The notes beneath the pieces are model-generated. The model was not told the DNA's origin and made no database searches. It saw nothing but the letters and a program-made list of their open reading frames with translations. DNA of 64,000 nucleotides, from contig NZ_BHGK01000001.1 in assembly GCF_003574295.1 (NCBI RefSeq), positions 2,790,001-2,854,000 of the forward strand, read 5' to 3'. The position numbers and the translations under genes are program-made. How positions within the stretch are numbered: position 1 is the stretch's first letter; each line of letters opens with the position of its first letter. Below are positions 46,346-54,981 of this stretch, piece by piece. This stretch comes from Mediterraneibacter butyricigenes. Its GTDB lineage: Bacteria; Bacillota; Clostridia; Lachnospirales; Lachnospiraceae.

Positions 46346-46783
46346 ATGAGAGTGATGGGACTGGATTTCGGATCAAAGACCGTAGGAGTTGCGATCAGTG
46401 ATCCGCTGGGACTTACGGCCCAGGGTATCGAAACGATTACCCGTAAGCAGGAGAATAAGCTGAGAAAGACGCTGGCGCGGATTGAAGCTCTGATTGAGGA
46501 GTATGGCGTAGAACGGCTGGTTCTTGGATTTCCGAAACATATGAACAATGACGAGGGAGAGCGCGCCCGGAAGTCGTTGGAATTTGCAGAGATGCTGAAA
46601 AGACGGACCAATCTGGAGGTCGTGATGTGGGATGAACGTCTCACGACCGTAGAGGCAGAGCGTACTCTGATGGAGACCGGAGTGCGAAGAGAAGACCGGA
46701 AAAAATACGTAGATACGATTGCAGCGGTCTTTATATTACAGGGATATCTGGATTTTATTTCCATGAAAAAAGACGAGGGATAA
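46346..46783 (+). CDS. ruvX: Holliday junction resolvase-like RuvX/YqgF
   Basis: A 145-residue RNase H-fold nuclease. Acidic residues of the active site lie in [16 protein letters not shown], the Glu near VLGFP, and WDERLTT plus KYVDTIAA. YqgF proteins process the 5' end of 16S rRNA and have been called a Holliday junction resolvase. The gene starts 1 nt after ireB and is followed by the DUF1292 gene, a conserved order in Firmicutes. Confidence 0.92.
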   Translation: MRVMGLDFGSKTVGVAISDPLGLTAQGIETITRKQENKLRKTLARIEALIEEYGVERLVLGFPKHMNNDEGERARKSLEFAEMLKRRTNLEVVMWDERLTTVEAERTLMETGVRREDRKKYVDTIAAVFILQGYLDFISMKKDEG

Positions 46784-46785
46784 GT

Positions 46786-47046
46786 ATGGAAAAAATCAGT
46801 TTTGAAATAGAAGATACAGGAGACGCCGTAGAATTTTTTGTGTTGGAACAGACGGCTGTCAATGGAGAAACTTATCTGCTGGTGGCAGATTCTCAGGACG
46901 GAGACGCAGAGTGCCTGATCCTGAAAGATACCAGCGAAAAGGATGCACAGGACAGTGTATATGAGATCGTGGAAGATGATACAGAACTTCAGGCGGTTTC
47001 GAAGGTGTTTGAAGAGTTATTGGAAGATGTTGATATTGAAATGTAA
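46786..47046 (+). CDS. DUF1292 family protein
   Basis: An 86-residue acidic protein (SFEIEDTGDAVEFFVLEQT), resembling the YrzB/DUF1292 family. It lies 2 nt downstream of ruvX, its usual neighbour, ahead of fur and RNase J genes. Function unknown. Confidence 0.88.
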   Translation: MEKISFEIEDTGDAVEFFVLEQTAVNGETYLLVADSQDGDAECLILKDTSEKDAQDSVYEIVEDDTELQAVSKVFEELLEDVDIEM

Positions 47047-47095
47047 AGCAGTATGCTTTTACAGATAGATGCTAAGACTGCCAAAGAGGTGTACG

Positions 47096-47572
47096 ATGAC
47101 AAAAGAGCAAGAACATTTACAGGATATTTTAAAAAAGAGATTAAAGGAAAAAGGCCTGAAAGTGACCCAGCAGCGACTGATCGTGCTGCAGATCCTTGCG
47201 GAAAATCGTGACAAGCATATGGCGGCAGAAGACATATATGAAATGGTAAAAGAAGAATACCCGGAGATTGGGCTGGCCACTGTATATCGTACAGTTCAGC
47301 TCCTTCTGGAGATGCAGCTTCTTGACAGGATCAACCTGGATGATGGGCGTGTACGCTATGAGATCGGACATTTGTTTGCAGGTGATATGCGCCATAATCA
47401 TCATCATTTGATCTGCAAGAGCTGTGGAAAGGTGACCCCGTTTGAGGATGACCTTTTGGAGGAACTGGAAGCACATATTGAGCAGGATGCAGGATTTCAT
47501 GTGCTGGACCACGAATTAAAATTCTATGGTATTTGTAAGGAATGTCTTCAAAAGCAGAAAAAAGAAAGCTGA
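47096..47572 (+). CDS. Fur family transcriptional regulator
   Basis: A 158-residue metal-dependent regulator. The winged HTH (VTQQRLIVLQIL and GLATVYRTVQLL) precedes the dimer domain with HNHHHLICKSCGKV and a second Cys pair, CKEC, for the structural zinc. Whether it senses iron (Fur), zinc (Zur) or peroxide (PerR) cannot be decided safely. Start 47096 follows AAGAGGTG; the ORF extends to 47069 without support. It may be worth testing against the GTTAG-N6-CTAAC sites, although these look more DtxR-like. Confidence 0.9.
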   Translation: MTKEQEHLQDILKKRLKEKGLKVTQQRLIVLQILAENRDKHMAAEDIYEMVKEEYPEIGLATVYRTVQLLLEMQLLDRINLDDGRVRYEIGHLFAGDMRHNHHHLICKSCGKVTPFEDDLLEELEAHIEQDAGFHVLDHELKFYGICKECLQKQKKES

Positions 47573-47617
47573 TCGGGCTATCGACAGCAACGACATGCAT
47601 ATGGAGGTGTAGAATTT

Positions 47618-49288
47618 TTGAAAAAACAAAATACTGGAAAGTTGAAGATCATTCCAATCGGAGGACTGGAACAGATCGGAATGAATATTACTGCCTTTGA
47701 GTATGAAGACAGTATTATTGTTGTGGACTGCGGTCTGGCGTTCCCGGAAGATGATATGCTGGGAGTGGATCTTGTGATCCCGGATATTACCTATCTGAAG
47801 GACAATGCAGACAAGCTGAAGGGCTTCGTGATCACTCATGGGCATGAAGATCATATCGGAGCACTTCCTTACGTGCTTAAGGAGATCAATTTGCCTTTGT
47901 ATTCCACCAAACTGACGCTTGGAATCATTGAAAATAAGTTAAAAGAACACAATCTGCTGCGCAGCACAAAGCGCAAAGTAGTACGTCACGGACAGTCCAT
48001 CAATCTGGGCAAGTTCCGGATCGAATTTATCAAGACAAACCACAGTATTCAGGACGCATCCGCTCTTGCCATCTACTCGCCGGCAGGAATCGTGGTGCAT
48101 ACCGGAGATTTTAAAGTGGATTATACACCGGTATTCGGAGATGCCATCGATTTACAGCGTTTTGCCGAGATTGGTAAGAAAGGGGTTCTGGCGCTGATGT
48201 CAGACAGTACCAATGCGGAACGCCCTGGCTTTACCCAGTCGGAGAGAACGGTCGGAATCACGTTCGATCACATTTTCGCAGAGCATCAGAATACCCGTCT
48301 GATCATTGCGACATTTGCGTCCAATGTAGACCGTGTACAGCAGATTATCAACTCTGCTTATAAGTATGGAAGAAAAGTAGTGGTAGAGGGCCGGAGTATG
48401 GTCAATATTATCTCTACCGCGTCGGAACTGGGCTATCTGAATGTTCCGAAGAATACATTGATCGAGATCGATCAGTTGAAGAATTACCCGCCGGAGAAGA
48501 CGGTTCTGATCACCACAGGAAGTCAGGGAGAGTCCATGGCTGCTCTGTCACGTATGGCTGCCGATGTGCATCGTAAGATCACCATTATGCCAAATGATAC
48601 CGTTATCTTCAGTTCCAATCCGATCCCCGGAAATGAAAAGGCTGTTTCCCGTGTGATCAATGAACTGTCGGCGAAGGGAGCCAATGTAATCTTTCAGGAT
48701 GTACATGTTTCCGGACATGCGTGTCAGGAAGAGCTGAAATTGATCTATTCTCTGGTAAAACCGAAATATGCCATTCCGGTTCATGGAGAGTACCGTCATC
48801 TGAAAGCAAATGCAGGCATCGCGCAGTCTCTTGGAATCCCGAAGGAAAATATTTTCATTCTTCAGTCGGGAGATGTGTTGGAGATCAGTGAGAAGAGTGC
48901 GAAGGTCGTAGATAAGGTACACACCGGAGCGATTCTGGTAGACGGACTCGGCGTGGGAGATGTAGGAAATATCGTCTTAAGAGACCGTCAGCATCTGGCA
49001 GAAGACGGAATTATGATTGTGGTACTTTCTCTGGAAAGAGGGACCAACCGCCTGCTGGCAGGCCCGGATATCGTATCCCGTGGATTTGTCTATGTAAGAG
49101 AGGCAGAGGCTCTGATGGAAGAGGCGCGTCAGGTGGTAGAAGAGGCGCTGGAAAAATGTCTGGCCGGAAAGCATGCAGACTGGAACAAGATCAAGCTTAC
49201 CGTGCGTGACACGATGAATGATTTTATCTGGAAGAGAACGAAGCGCAGACCGATGATCATTCCGATCATCATGGATGTGGATGTGTAA
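47618..49288 (+). CDS. rnj: ribonuclease J
   Basis: A 556-residue metallo-beta-lactamase/beta-CASP nuclease with endo- and 5'-exonuclease activity in mRNA decay. The metal motif is HGHEDHIG (His74, His76, Asp78, His79); also GDFKVDYTP and SGHACQEEL. Start is TTG at 47618 with GGAGGT 9 nt before it. The C-terminal end is typical for length. Tandem with the O-methyltransferase gene 3 nt downstream. Confidence 0.92.
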   Translation: MKKQNTGKLKIIPIGGLEQIGMNITAFEYEDSIIVVDCGLAFPEDDMLGVDLVIPDITYLKDNADKLKGFVITHGHEDHIGALPYVLKEINLPLYSTKLTLGIIENKLKEHNLLRSTKRKVVRHGQSINLGKFRIEFIKTNHSIQDASALAIYSPAGIVVHTGDFKVDYTPVFGDAIDLQRFAEIGKKGVLALMSDSTNAERPGFTQSERTVGITFDHIFAEHQNTRLIIATFASNVDRVQQIINSAYKYGRKVVVEGRSMVNIISTASELGYLNVPKNTLIEIDQLKNYPPEKTVLITTGSQGESMAALSRMAADVHRKITIMPNDTVIFSSNPIPGNEKAVSRVINELSAKGANVIFQDVHVSGHACQEELKLIYSLVKPKYAIPVHGEYRHLKANAGIAQSLGIPKENIFILQSGDVLEISEKSAKVVDKVHTGAILVDGLGVGDVGNIVLRDRQHLAEDGIMIVVLSLERGTNRLLAGPDIVSRGFVYVREAEALMEEARQVVEEALEKCLAGKHADWNKIKLTVRDTMNDFIWKRTKRRPMIIPIIMDVDV

Positions 49289-49291
49289 GAT

Positions 49292-49945
49292 ATGATAGTA
49301 GATGAAAGAATTGTGACCTTTCTCAATTCTATGGAGACAGAAAACAGTGAAATACTGGAGCAGATCGAGAAGGAAGCTCTGGCGGATCGTGTACCGATCA
49401 TCCGCAAGGAGACCCAGAGCTTTCTGAAGGTGCTCCTTACTCTGAAAAAACCTATGAGCATTCTGGAAATTGGAACTGCCGTAGGTTTCTCTGCGTTATT
49501 GATGAGTGAGTATGCTCCGAAAGATTGTAAGATCACCACAATAGAGAAATTTGAAAAACGGATTCCGATTGCAAGAAATAATTTTGCCCGGGGGAAAAAA
49601 GAAGAACAGATACAGTTGCTGAAAGGAGACGCTCTGGAGATTATGAAGGAACTGAAAGGTTCTTATGACTTCATTTTCATGGACGCGGCAAAGGCACAGT
49701 ATATTCATTATCTTCCGGAAGCAGTGCGGCTTTTGAATCAGGAGGGGATCCTGCTGACGGATAATGTGCTTCAGGATGGAGATGTGATGGAATCCAGATT
49801 TGCAGTGGAACGCAGAAACCGGACGATCCATGCCAGAATGAGAGAATTTTTATACGAAATCAAGCATCACGAGGAGCTGGAAACTTCTATTCTTCCGTTG
49901 GGAGACGGAGTGGCTCTGAGTGTGAAAAAGGAGAAAAGATCATGA
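49292..49945 (+). CDS. trmR: O-methyltransferase, TrmR-like (tRNA 5-hydroxyuridine methyltransferase)
   Basis: A 217-residue SAM-dependent methyltransferase of the YrrM/TrmR family: EIGTAVGFSALLM for SAM and FIFMDAAKAQY for metal binding. B. subtilis TrmR makes 5-methoxyuridine at tRNA U34 from 5-hydroxyuridine. It overlaps the U32-peptidase gene by 4 nt, and this pair (yrrM with yrrN/O) is the known tRNA-hydroxylation/methylation pathway. Confidence 0.82.
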   Translation: MIVDERIVTFLNSMETENSEILEQIEKEALADRVPIIRKETQSFLKVLLTLKKPMSILEIGTAVGFSALLMSEYAPKDCKITTIEKFEKRIPIARNNFARGKKEEQIQLLKGDALEIMKELKGSYDFIFMDAAKAQYIHYLPEAVRLLNQEGILLTDNVLQDGDVMESRFAVERRNRTIHARMREFLYEIKHHEELETSILPLGDGVALSVKKEKRS

Positions 49946-51189
49946 GATATCCAGAACTTTTAATCCCGGCCAGCAGCCTGGAAGTGTTAAAGACCGCGGT
50001 GATATTCGGAGCGGATGCGGTTTATATCGGCGGAGAAGCGTTCGGGCTTCGTGCGAAGGCAAAGAATTTTTCGATGGAAGAAATGAAAGAAGGCATTGAA
50101 TTTGCTCATGCCCGTGATGTAAAGGTTTATGTGACCGCAAATATTCTAGCGCACAACAGAGATCTGGATGGAGTGCGGGAATATTTTAAAGAATTAAAGG
50201 AAATCAAACCGGATGCCCTGATTATTGCGGATCCGGGTGTATTTGAGATTGCGAAGGAAGTTTGTCCGGAGATTGAACGCCATATCAGCACACAGGCCAA
50301 TAATACCAATTATGAGACCTATCGGTTCTGGTATCGTCAGGGTGCAAAACGTGTGGTTTCTGCACGGGAACTTTCCATGGAAGAATTGAAGGAACTGCGG
50401 GCGAATATTCCGGACGATCTGGAGATTGAGACCTTTATTCATGGCGCCATGTGCATTTCCTATTCCGGAAGATGCCTGCTCAGCAATTATTTTACAGGAC
50501 GTGACGCCAATCAGGGAGCATGTACTCATCCGTGCCGCTGGAAGTATGCGGTGATGGAGGAGACCAGACCGGGAGAATATCTGCCGGTATATGAAAATGA
50601 ACGTGGAACTTATATTTTCAATTCCAAAGATCTTTGCATGATTGAACATATTCCAGAACTTCTGGAAACGGGGATCGACAGTCTGAAGATTGAAGGCAGG
50701 ATGAAGACGGCGCTGTATGTGGCAACGGTGGCAAGAACTTACAGAAAAGCCATTGATGATTATCAGAAAGATCCGGAACTTTACCGAAAGAATATGCCCT
50801 GGTATCTGGAACAGATCTCCAACTGTACCTATCGGCAGTTTACGACCGGATTTTTCTACGGACGACCGGATGAAAACAGTCAGATCTATGACAGCAATAC
50901 TTATGTAAGAGAATACACCTATCTGGGAATTGTGGGTGAAGTAAAAGACAGACTGTGCCGGATCGAGCAGAGAAATAAATTTTCTGTGGGCGAGACGATC
51001 GAAGTGATGAAGCCAAACGGCGATAATCTGGATGTGAAGGTGGTACGGATCCTGAACGAAGAGGGAGAGGAGCAGGAGAGTGCCCCTCATCCGAAACAGG
51101 TGTTGTATGTGGAACTTCAGTCAGATCAGACAGAGCATCCGGTAGAAGTGTATGATATCCTGCGCAGACAGGAACCGGAAGAAGCCTGA
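49942..51189 (+). CDS. trhP: U32 family peptidase, TrhP-like (tRNA U34 hydroxylation)
   Basis: A 415-residue U32-family protein. The N-terminal TIM-barrel-like part has PASSLEVLKTAVIFGADAVY, and the C-terminal half contains the Cys cluster GAMCISYSGRC...GACTHPC. Homologues (TrhP/RlhA group) hydroxylate tRNA U34 or rRNA and are not true peptidases. Overlap with trmR argues for the ho5U/mo5U pathway. The gene ends before the convergent sigK. Confidence 0.83.
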   Translation: MRYPELLIPASSLEVLKTAVIFGADAVYIGGEAFGLRAKAKNFSMEEMKEGIEFAHARDVKVYVTANILAHNRDLDGVREYFKELKEIKPDALIIADPGVFEIAKEVCPEIERHISTQANNTNYETYRFWYRQGAKRVVSARELSMEELKELRANIPDDLEIETFIHGAMCISYSGRCLLSNYFTGRDANQGACTHPCRWKYAVMEETRPGEYLPVYENERGTYIFNSKDLCMIEHIPELLETGIDSLKIEGRMKTALYVATVARTYRKAIDDYQKDPELYRKNMPWYLEQISNCTYRQFTTGFFYGRPDENSQIYDSNTYVREYTYLGIVGEVKDRLCRIEQRNKFSVGETIEVMKPNGDNLDVKVVRILNEEGEEQESAPHPKQVLYVELQSDQTEHPVEVYDILRRQEPEEA

Positions 51190-51222
51190 GAACAGATAAA
51201 AATCAAAACCGGAACATAAGGT

Positions 51223-51849
51223 TCAGTCATCTTGAAAGTGCTTTCGAAGTTTTTCGATGGCACTTTTTTCTATGCGGGAAATGTAGGATCTGGAGATTCC
51301 GAGTTCCTGTGCGATCTCGCGCTGGGTATATTCTTTTCCCTGAAAAAGTCCATACCGCATCCGCAGTACATATTGTTCCCGCTCAGTCAGAAGCTGTTCC
51401 ATGTGCTGATAGAGAAGTCTGGTGTTTTCTTTCAGGATCATTTTGTCGTGGATATCGTGGTCGGACGCTTCCAGGACATCATACAGGCAGATTTCATTTC
51501 CTTCCTTGTCGGTGCCGATGCTCTGGTAGAGAGAAACATCTTTGGATGTTTTCTTCTTTGCACGCAGCATCATCAGGATTTCGTTGTGGATACACTTGCT
51601 GGCGTAAGCAGCCAGACGATTGTTGCGGGTGGGATCAAAGGTTGTGATGGCTTTGATCAGACCGATGGTTCCGATCGAGATCAGATCTTCCGGATCTTCA
51701 TTCAAATTCTGATATTTTTTCATGACATGAGCAACCAGCCGGAGATTTCGCTCAATCAGGATGTGTTTCGCTTCAAGGTCCCCCTCCATATATTTTTGCA
51801 GATACTCTTTTTCTTCTGCAGCGGTAAGCGGTGGTAGAAATGAATTCAA
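51223..51849 (-). CDS. sigK: RNA polymerase sporulation sigma factor SigK
   Basis: A sigma-70 family factor of about 208 residues, late mother-cell sigma factor. Regions 2 (NLRLVAHVMKKYQN, DLISIGTIGLIKA) and 4 (YTQREIAQELGISRSYISRIE) are present, and the gene is uninterrupted (no skin element). Start: TTG 51849 has AGAGGTG 6 nt upstream; the track-like GTG at 51858 overlaps that site. Promoter 51879-51905 fits sporulation sigmas. Its presence marks a spore former. Confidence 0.9.
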   Translation of the reverse strand: MNSFLPPLTAAEEKEYLQKYMEGDLEAKHILIERNLRLVAHVMKKYQNLNEDPEDLISIGTIGLIKAITTFDPTRNNRLAAYASKCIHNEILMMLRAKKKTSKDVSLYQSIGTDKEGNEICLYDVLEASDHDIHDKMILKENTRLLYQHMEQLLTEREQYVLRMRYGLFQGKEYTQREIAQELGISRSYISRIEKSAIEKLRKHFQDD

Positions 51850-51878
51850 GAAAAGCACCTCTAAGCGTAGTTAATATC

Positions 51879-51905
51879 AGTGTATGTGAAACAGGACCCT
51901 TTCGT
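51879..51905 (-). promoter_or_regulatory. sigma-E/sigma-K-like promoter of sigK
   Basis: On the minus strand CATACACT (51886-51879) fits the -10 of sigma-E (CATACANT). An AC-containing -35, 17 nt upstream (51905-51904), fits sigma-K. This suggests control by a sporulation sigma, as in B. subtilis. Confidence 0.45.
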
Positions 51906-52096
51906 GCTTTTCCACAAAAGATACTTGCGGAAACAAAGAAAGCGTGATATTGTAAAGACATTCTTACAGGAAACGTTCGTTTTCTGAGATTCAGGGCCGT
52001 ATCGGCTGATTATTTCCAAATGTAATGAAGTAAATAAGAACAGAAAATGTTACTCAGAGAAAAGATTTGTTGAAAAGTAAGAAAGGAGAGATGTGT

Positions 52097-53785
52097 TTGT
52101 ACAGTACAGTCTACAGCGCAGCAATTGACGGAATGAATGCGGAACTGATCAAGGCGGAGGCGGATATCAGCAATGGCCTTCCGGTATTTCAGATGGTAGG
52201 GTATCTTTCATCGGAAGTGAAAGAAGCAAAAGAAAGAGTGAGAGCGGCTATAAAAAATTCCGGGTACTCACTGGAACCGAAGAAACTGGTGGTAAATCTT
52301 TCGCCGGCATCGGTTCGAAAAAGAGGGGCATCCTTTGATCTGGCGATTGCGATGGCAATCTTAAATGCCTATGGGATCGTGGATGGAAAAAAGACGGAAA
52401 AAGTACTGTTTCTGGGAGAACTTGGGTTAAACGGAGAGGTAGAACCGGTATCGGGAGTTCTGCCGATTGTGATTCAGGCGAAAGAATGGGGATTTATAAG
52501 GTGTGTTGTTCCGAAAGAAAATGAGCAGGAAGGAAAAAGAATCAAGGGAATCGAGGTAGTGGGTGTCCGGAATCTGCAGGAAGCAATCGGGGTGATGGAT
52601 GGCCGGATAAAAAAGGAGAAAGATACAAATTTATCTGACCGGGAGAGTACGTACAGAACCCCGGGTTCGTATGGCCGGGTACGGGTGGTGAGCGGAAAAA
52701 GTGAGATGGTAAAATGGACGGAGGGAAATAAGGGGATATCAGGGGAATTTGTCGGAGAAGAACAAGAGAAACTCGAGGTTAAAACAGGAGAAGAAGGACA
52801 GGAAGAAACCGAGGGGAAAGTTGAAGAAAAAGATTTTCAGGATATTCAGGGACAGGCAGTGCTGAAACGGGCGGCAGAGATTGCAGTTGCCGGGCAGCAC
52901 AATCTTCTGATGATCGGCCCGCCAGGATCCGGTAAGACCATGGTTGCAGAAAGAATTCCGGGATTGTTTCCGCCGTTGGAGGAAGCGGAACAGATTGAGG
53001 TATCCGGGATATACAGTGTCCTTGGTATGCTGAATAAAGACCAGCCCCTGATCACACGGCGCCCTTTCCGTCAGGTTCATCATACGGTGACGAAGGCAGC
53101 GCTGATCGGAGGCGGGCTTTATCCTGCCCCCGGGGAAATCAGTCTGGCACATAAAGGGGTACTCATGTTAGATGAGATGGCAGAATTTCAAAGGCCGGTT
53201 CTGGAAGTACTTCGGCAGCCTCTGGAAACACAGGAGATTCAGATTACCAGAACGAGAGGAACCTATCGGTTCCCGGCAGATTTTCTGCTGGTTGCGGCTT
53301 CGAATCCATGTCCCTGCGGTCTGTATCCGTCCAAAGAATGTAAGTGTACGCAGAAAGAAATCCATCAGTATCTTGGAAAAATCAGCCCGCCGCTTTTGAG
53401 CCGGATCGATCTGTGTGTGGAGGCTCCGAAGGTGACGTATCAGCAACTGAATCAGTCGAAAAAAGAAGAAAGAACGGAGGAAATCAGAGAGCGGATTTTA
53501 AAGGTGCGAAAAATCCAGAAAATCAGATACAGCGATCGAAACTATCAGGTGAACGGGCGGCTTCCGGGAGCGGAAGTGAAAAAAATATGCATATTAGATC
53601 CGGAAGCAGAGTACATTATGGAAAAAGCATATGACAGATGGAATATGTCGGCGAGAACCTGTCATAAGGTACTGAAAGTTGCAAGAACCATCGCGGATAT
53701 GGCGGGAGAAGAACGGATAAAGGCAGAACATTTATCGGAGGCGTTGGGGTACCGGGTGATGGAACAGGGGGAATATCGGATATGA
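52097..53785 (+). CDS. YifB/ComM family Mg-chelatase-like AAA ATPase
   Basis: A 562-residue AAA+ ATPase. N-terminal domain (AEADISNGLPVFQMVGY), AAA core with Walker A (GPPGSGKTM), Walker B (GVLMLDEMAEF), sensor (AASNPCPCG), and C-terminal Mg-chelatase part. Relatives (ComM) drive branch migration during natural transformation. A linker of about 60 charged residues (190-250, acidic) makes it longer than the usual 500-510. Start is TTG 52097, eight nt after AGGAG; an ATG at 52091 is too close. dprA overlaps by 4 nt. Confidence 0.88.
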   Translation: MYSTVYSAAIDGMNAELIKAEADISNGLPVFQMVGYLSSEVKEAKERVRAAIKNSGYSLEPKKLVVNLSPASVRKRGASFDLAIAMAILNAYGIVDGKKTEKVLFLGELGLNGEVEPVSGVLPIVIQAKEWGFIRCVVPKENEQEGKRIKGIEVVGVRNLQEAIGVMDGRIKKEKDTNLSDRESTYRTPGSYGRVRVVSGKSEMVKWTEGNKGISGEFVGEEQEKLEVKTGEEGQEETEGKVEEKDFQDIQGQAVLKRAAEIAVAGQHNLLMIGPPGSGKTMVAERIPGLFPPLEEAEQIEVSGIYSVLGMLNKDQPLITRRPFRQVHHTVTKAALIGGGLYPAPGEISLAHKGVLMLDEMAEFQRPVLEVLRQPLETQEIQITRTRGTYRFPADFLLVAASNPCPCGLYPSKECKCTQKEIHQYLGKISPPLLSRIDLCVEAPKVTYQQLNQSKKEERTEEIRERILKVRKIQKIRYSDRNYQVNGRLPGAEVKKICILDPEAEYIMEKAYDRWNMSARTCHKVLKVARTIADMAGEERIKAEHLSEALGYRVMEQGEYRI

Positions 53786-54924
53786 TCCAGGAAGAGAAAA
53801 TGACAGATTCAACCGAAGAGAAAACAATAGAAAAAGCAGAGAGAAAATATGAATACTGGCTGGCATGTGTAGCGTCTGTAAGTCGAAAGAAAAAACGCAG
53901 GTTACGGACCACATATGGCAGTGCAAAAAAGATCTACAATATAATAGAAGAAAGAGGCGAAGATTTCTTTCCTAATCCCCTGATAAAAGATATCAAACGG
54001 CTGAAACAGGCGAAAAAAGGATGGGATCTTGATGGAAAATATGAGGAGGCAAGACAAAGAGAAATCTGGTTTGTGGGAGAGTGGGAAAGAGGTTTTCCTG
54101 CCAGATTGGCGGAGATTCCAGATCCGCCGTATGCATTGTTCGTGAAAGGAAATCTGCCGGATGAAAGCTGCATGTCCGCATCGATTGTGGGAAGCAGGGA
54201 ATGTACGCCTTACGGGGAACTGCAGACATTAAAATTTGCAAAAACTCTGGCCGGTTGCGGAGTGCAGATCATCAGTGGAATGGCGAAGGGAATCGACGGA
54301 CATGCCCACCGGGGAGCGTTACAGGGGAACGGAAAAACCTTTGCGGTTCTGGGATGCGGAGTGGATGTCTGTTATCCGAGAGAACATATCGGGTTGTACG
54401 CGGATATTCTGGAACATGAAGGAGGAATTCTGTCGGAATATCCGCCGGGGACGACACCGGAGGGGTGGAATTTTCCACAGAGAAATCGGCTGATCAGTGG
54501 ACTGGGGGATTTCCTGCTGGTAATGGAGGCAAAAGAAAAGAGTGGTTCACTGATTACCGTCGATCTGGCACTGGAACAGGGAAAGGATATTTATGCACTT
54601 CCGGGGCCTGTCAGCAGTCCACTCAGCAAGGGATGTAACCGACTGATCCATCAGGGAGCGGAGATCTTACTTGGGCAAAAAGAGTTGTGCGAAAACTTGG
54701 AAATTCAAGGGGAAAAGGAAGGACAAACAAGGGAACCGGAAGAAAAAATACTTGATAAAACAGAAAATATGGTGTATAGTCGATTTGGTTTCGACCCAAA
54801 GAGCCTGGAAGAACTGGCGGAACAGATGGGGCTTTCCGTTCAGGTGATTCTTCCGAAACTGATTGCTTTGGAGTTGAAAGGAAAGATTCGAGAGATAAGT
54901 ACACATCGGTATGTGAAAGTATAG
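53782..54924 (+). CDS. dprA: DNA-processing protein DprA
   Basis: A 380-residue protein that loads RecA onto ssDNA in transformation. The Rossmann core has SIVGSRECTPYG, SGMAKGIDGHAH, LGCGVDVCYP, FPQRNRLISGL and SGSLITV. A C-terminal winged helix (about 325-380) follows a charged linker. It overlaps the YifB/ComM gene by 4 nt; these two are both competence-linked. topA follows. Confidence 0.93.
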   Translation: MIQEEKMTDSTEEKTIEKAERKYEYWLACVASVSRKKKRRLRTTYGSAKKIYNIIEERGEDFFPNPLIKDIKRLKQAKKGWDLDGKYEEARQREIWFVGEWERGFPARLAEIPDPPYALFVKGNLPDESCMSASIVGSRECTPYGELQTLKFAKTLAGCGVQIISGMAKGIDGHAHRGALQGNGKTFAVLGCGVDVCYPREHIGLYADILEHEGGILSEYPPGTTPEGWNFPQRNRLISGLGDFLLVMEAKEKSGSLITVDLALEQGKDIYALPGPVSSPLSKGCNRLIHQGAEILLGQKELCENLEIQGEKEGQTREPEEKILDKTENMVYSRFGFDPKSLEELAEQMGLSVQVILPKLIALELKGKIREISTHRYVKV

Positions 54925-54981
54925 AGATATAAAATATAAAAAGAAGAATCAGACACAAATTGTGAAACAAAAGGAGAAATT

